From Myxococcota bacterium (GTDB lineage Bacteria > Myxococcota > Polyangia > GCA-2747355 > JAKLHH01), in the NCBI GenBank assembly GCA_022710245.1, contig JAKLHH010000600.1, positions 1 to 5,505 of the forward strand: a DNA stretch of 5,505 bases, in the 5' to 3' direction. How positions within the stretch are numbered: the stretch's first letter is position 1; each line of letters opens with the position of its first letter. Below the pieces are notes generated by a model. The model was not told the DNA's origin and did no database searches. It was given only the letters and a program-made list of their open reading frames with translations. This document shows positions 5,252 through 5,505 of this stretch, piece by piece. Made by a program: the position numbers and the translations under genes.

Positions 5252-5505
5252 CCCACGCGCTCCGCGTTCGCCCACGCGCTCCGCGTTCGCCCACGCCCTC
5301 CGCCTCCGCGCTCCGCCTTCGCCCACGCCCTTCGCCCACGCGCTCCGCCTTCGCCCACGCGCTCCGCCTTCGCCCACGCGCTCCGCCTTCGCCCACGCGC
5401 TCCGCCTTCGCCCACGCGCTCCGCCTTCGCCCACGCGCTCCGCGTTCGCCCACGCGCTCCGCGTTCGCCCACGCCCTCCGCCTCCGCGCTCCGCCTTCGC
5501 CCACG
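5252..5505. repeat. 19-bp satellite with 178-bp higher-order repeat, running off the window
   Basis: The basic unit is 19 bp (CCCACGCGCTCCGCCTTCG or, in a variant, GCGTTCG at the end). Units start at 5252, 5271, 5335, 5354, 5373, 5392, 5411, 5430 and 5449. Two longer 32-bp variants start at 5290 and 5468, and a truncated 13-bp unit at 5322. The 76-bp block 5252-5327 recurs exactly at 5430-5505, giving a 178-bp higher-order period. Nineteen is not a multiple of three, so reading frames cycle every 57 bases; minus-strand frames are open but give only Arg/Ala/Gly-rich repeats. I regard it as non-coding. Nothing else was seen in 5225-5505. Confidence 0.95.

Noticed and set aside
5038..5504. Minus-strand open frames through the 3' satellite
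   Set aside because: They encode only a cyclic Arg/Ala/Gly/Glu pattern caused by a 19-bp repeat in stop-poor DNA; no start context or domain.

Overview
The window is very GC-rich, with G or C at most third codon positions, and all four well-supported genes lie on the + strand. The gene content (a CobB/CbiA-type amidotransferase, a short Wza/GumB-type polysaccharide export protein, a GT4 glycosyltransferase and a TPR lipoprotein) and the long intergenic tandem repeats suggest a high-GC Gram-negative, perhaps Myxococcota or another deltaproteobacterial lineage. That placement is inference; there is no rRNA or other phylogenetic marker.

Layout. 1-161: 30-bp tandem repeat, open in all three forward frames and possibly the C-terminal tail of a protein that begins outside the window. 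239-371: a second, imperfect 36/37-bp tandem repeat. 429-1856: complete cobyrinate a,c-diamide synthase-like gene with a GTG start fixed by a strong Shine-Dalgarno. 2022-2624: GumB-like polysaccharide export protein. 2698-4017: GT4 glycosyltransferase whose last ~50 codons are probably not ancestral. 3905-4137: four 53-bp units plus a partial one, each able to form hairpins; the array overlaps the glycosyltransferase 3' end. 4189-4217: sigma-70-like promoter. 4316-5224: TPR lipoprotein with seven 34-residue repeats. 5252-5505: 19-bp satellite with a 178-bp higher-order repeat, running off the window.

How the genes may work together. The export protein and glycosyltransferase are 73 bp apart and fit a surface or exopolysaccharide function: sugar transfer on the cytoplasmic side and export through the outer membrane. 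The TPR lipoprotein has its own promoter; TPR lipoproteins often accompany such loci, but a link here is only positional. The cobyrinate synthase is a stand-alone cofactor gene with no cobalamin neighbour in view.

The most unusual content is non-coding: three unrelated tandem arrays plus the structured 53-bp array, in which hairpin stems persist despite sequence changes between units, including a compensatory base-pair change. No mobile-element gene, CRISPR, tRNA or rRNA was seen.
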